64,000 nucleotides of DNA from Enterococcus haemoperoxidus ATCC BAA-382 (GTDB lineage Bacteria; Bacillota; Bacilli; Lactobacillales; Enterococcaceae), in assembly GCF_000407165.1 (NCBI RefSeq), contig NZ_KE136479.1, positions 124,001 to 188,000 on the forward strand, written 5' to 3'. The position numbers and the translations under genes were made by a program. This document shows, one piece after another, positions 63,251-64,000 of this stretch; position 1 is the first letter of the stretch, and the number at the start of each line of letters is the position of its first letter. The notes under the pieces were generated by a model. That model did not search any database. It saw nothing but the letters and a program-made list of their open reading frames with translations, and was not told where the DNA came from.

Positions 63251-64000
63251 ATGGAACAACAGAGAGTGAGAAGACATGAGCGCTTATCTCTTGATAAGAG
63301 ACCAAGAAAGAAAAAGCCTTCTTCTAGTTTAAAGAGTAGTCAGAAGAATCGGTTACGCGACAAATCAGAGGTAAAGAGAAAGAGTCAAAAGAATCTTCGG
63401 TCGCCGTCACGACAGAAGCCTCAAAGAAGGAAAACGCAGTCGAAATTGCAAAAAAATCGCTTTTCTTCAAAAAACAGATGGTTAAGAAATCTTTTAGATC
63501 TGCTATTTTATATCATTACTTTAGGGTTGATTTGCATGTCGATTCTTTTTGCATTTAGTGATGATCAGAACAAGACTATTTTTGGTTATCGGATATTTAA
63601 TGTTTTAACAAATTCAATGGCACCTAATGAACGTGATCAGAAATCTGGTGGATTTTATGCTGGTGATGTCATCATTGTAAAAGATATCCAAGGAGATACT
63701 GCAAAAGAAGGTGAGGTGATTACCTACCGGCCTTCAATGAAAAGCGAAGCTTTTTTAACACATCGAGTGGTTAAAAAATTAGATCACTTGGATAAAGTAA
63801 AAGGAACTTATTATATTACTAAAGGGGATAACAACGATACGGAAGATTTGCCGATTAGTGAAAAACAAGTAGTAGGGAAAAAAATAATTGTTTTTCCAAA
63901 AGTTGGAGCAGTTCTAAAGTTCATTCGAAAAAACTTCGCTGTGTCTGTTATTTTTATGCTGTCTGTTTTTGGTTTTATATTGGTAATTAAGATGTATATA
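63251..64000 (+). CDS. SipW-type (S26B) signal peptidase I, partial at the window edge
   Basis: The open frame runs from ATG 63251 (GAAAGAAAGGG upstream) to the end of the window, 250 residues without a stop. Residues 1-78 are extremely basic and Ser-rich ('RHERLSLDKRPRKKKPSSSL'), presumably cytoplasmic. A membrane helix follows (about 82-103), then the catalytic domain: Ser in 'VLTNSMAP' and, in place of the usual Lys, His in 'AFLTHRVVKK', the Ser/His arrangement of ER/SipW-type peptidases; 'YYITKGDNNDTED' is box D/E. A second helix starts near 232. SipW enzymes process camelysin/TasA-like matrix proteins, which may be encoded next. Confidence 0.88.
   Translation, partial: MEQQRVRRHERLSLDKRPRKKKPSSSLKSSQKNRLRDKSEVKRKSQKNLRSPSRQKPQRRKTQSKLQKNRFSSKNRWLRNLLDLLFYIITLGLICMSILFAFSDDQNKTIFGYRIFNVLTNSMAPNERDQKSGGFYAGDVIIVKDIQGDTAKEGEVITYRPSMKSEAFLTHRVVKKLDHLDKVKGTYYITKGDNNDTEDLPISEKQVVGKKIIVFPKVGAVLKFIRKNFAVSVIFMLSVFGFILVIKMYI

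Overview
The window is low-GC Gram-positive DNA that looks like Enterococcus, close to E. faecalis but not identifiable to species. Supporting signs are the strong GGAGG ribosome sites, a WxL/DUF916 surface-protein locus, an Spx paralogue, an Fst-type toxin, ISL3 and IS30 elements, and QueA, QueH, MetE and Kup proteins of the Lactobacillales type. I see no rRNA, tRNA or CRISPR array.

Layout. 1-5.7 kb is mostly housekeeping: a ring-cleavage dioxygenase-like VOC protein with its own operator, queA, an Spx paralogue, and a MerR regulator broken by an 11-bp duplication, followed by an acetyltransferase and an alpha/beta hydrolase. 5.7-9.8 kb holds a compact class II lanthipeptide locus: a full LanM, a separately promoted 56-residue precursor with only seven residues after its Gly-Gly, and a convergent small membrane protein plus XRE regulator. 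10.4-17.3 kb is a cation-transport block: a P-type ATPase, a manganese (yybP-ykoY) riboswitch with terminator and three tandem palindromic repeats, kup, and a CNNM/CorC-type transporter. 17.4-20.3 kb is accessory DNA: an ISL3 copy with a nonsense-mutated transposase next to an Fst-type toxin-antitoxin locus, then a chain of overlapping small genes, one TnpC-like, two of which each lack one base in an A-run.

20.3-46 kb is the centrepiece. A divergent Mga-like regulator precedes a co-directional cluster: a processive family 2 glycosyltransferase, a 25-residue membrane peptide, a PrsA-like lipoprotein, a giant leucine-rich-repeat protein, a WxL protein, a DUF916 WxL-binding protein, a second WxL-like protein, a small LPXTG protein, two giant zinc peptidases (M26-like and M60-like), an LTA-synthase-like sulfatase and a UDP-GlcNAc 2-epimerase. 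The three giants share a C-terminal module of about 260 residues that I do not recognise; none carries an LPXTG signal. My inference is a regulated cell-surface complex that adheres to and cuts glycoproteins and is displayed with, or anchored on, a locally made glycan. Perfect hairpins without T-tracts follow three of the surface genes and may set relative expression.

46-58.6 kb is a decay zone: relics of ISL3, IS30 and a serine recombinase, a dead GH25 muramidase and orphan gene ends, interspersed with intact secreted-protein genes. One of these has exact 207-bp MucBP repeats and an LPxAG sorting signal. 58.6-64 kb returns to housekeeping: queH, metE-metF behind a MET-box palindrome, and the start of a SipW-type signal peptidase with a long basic N-terminal tail that runs off the window.
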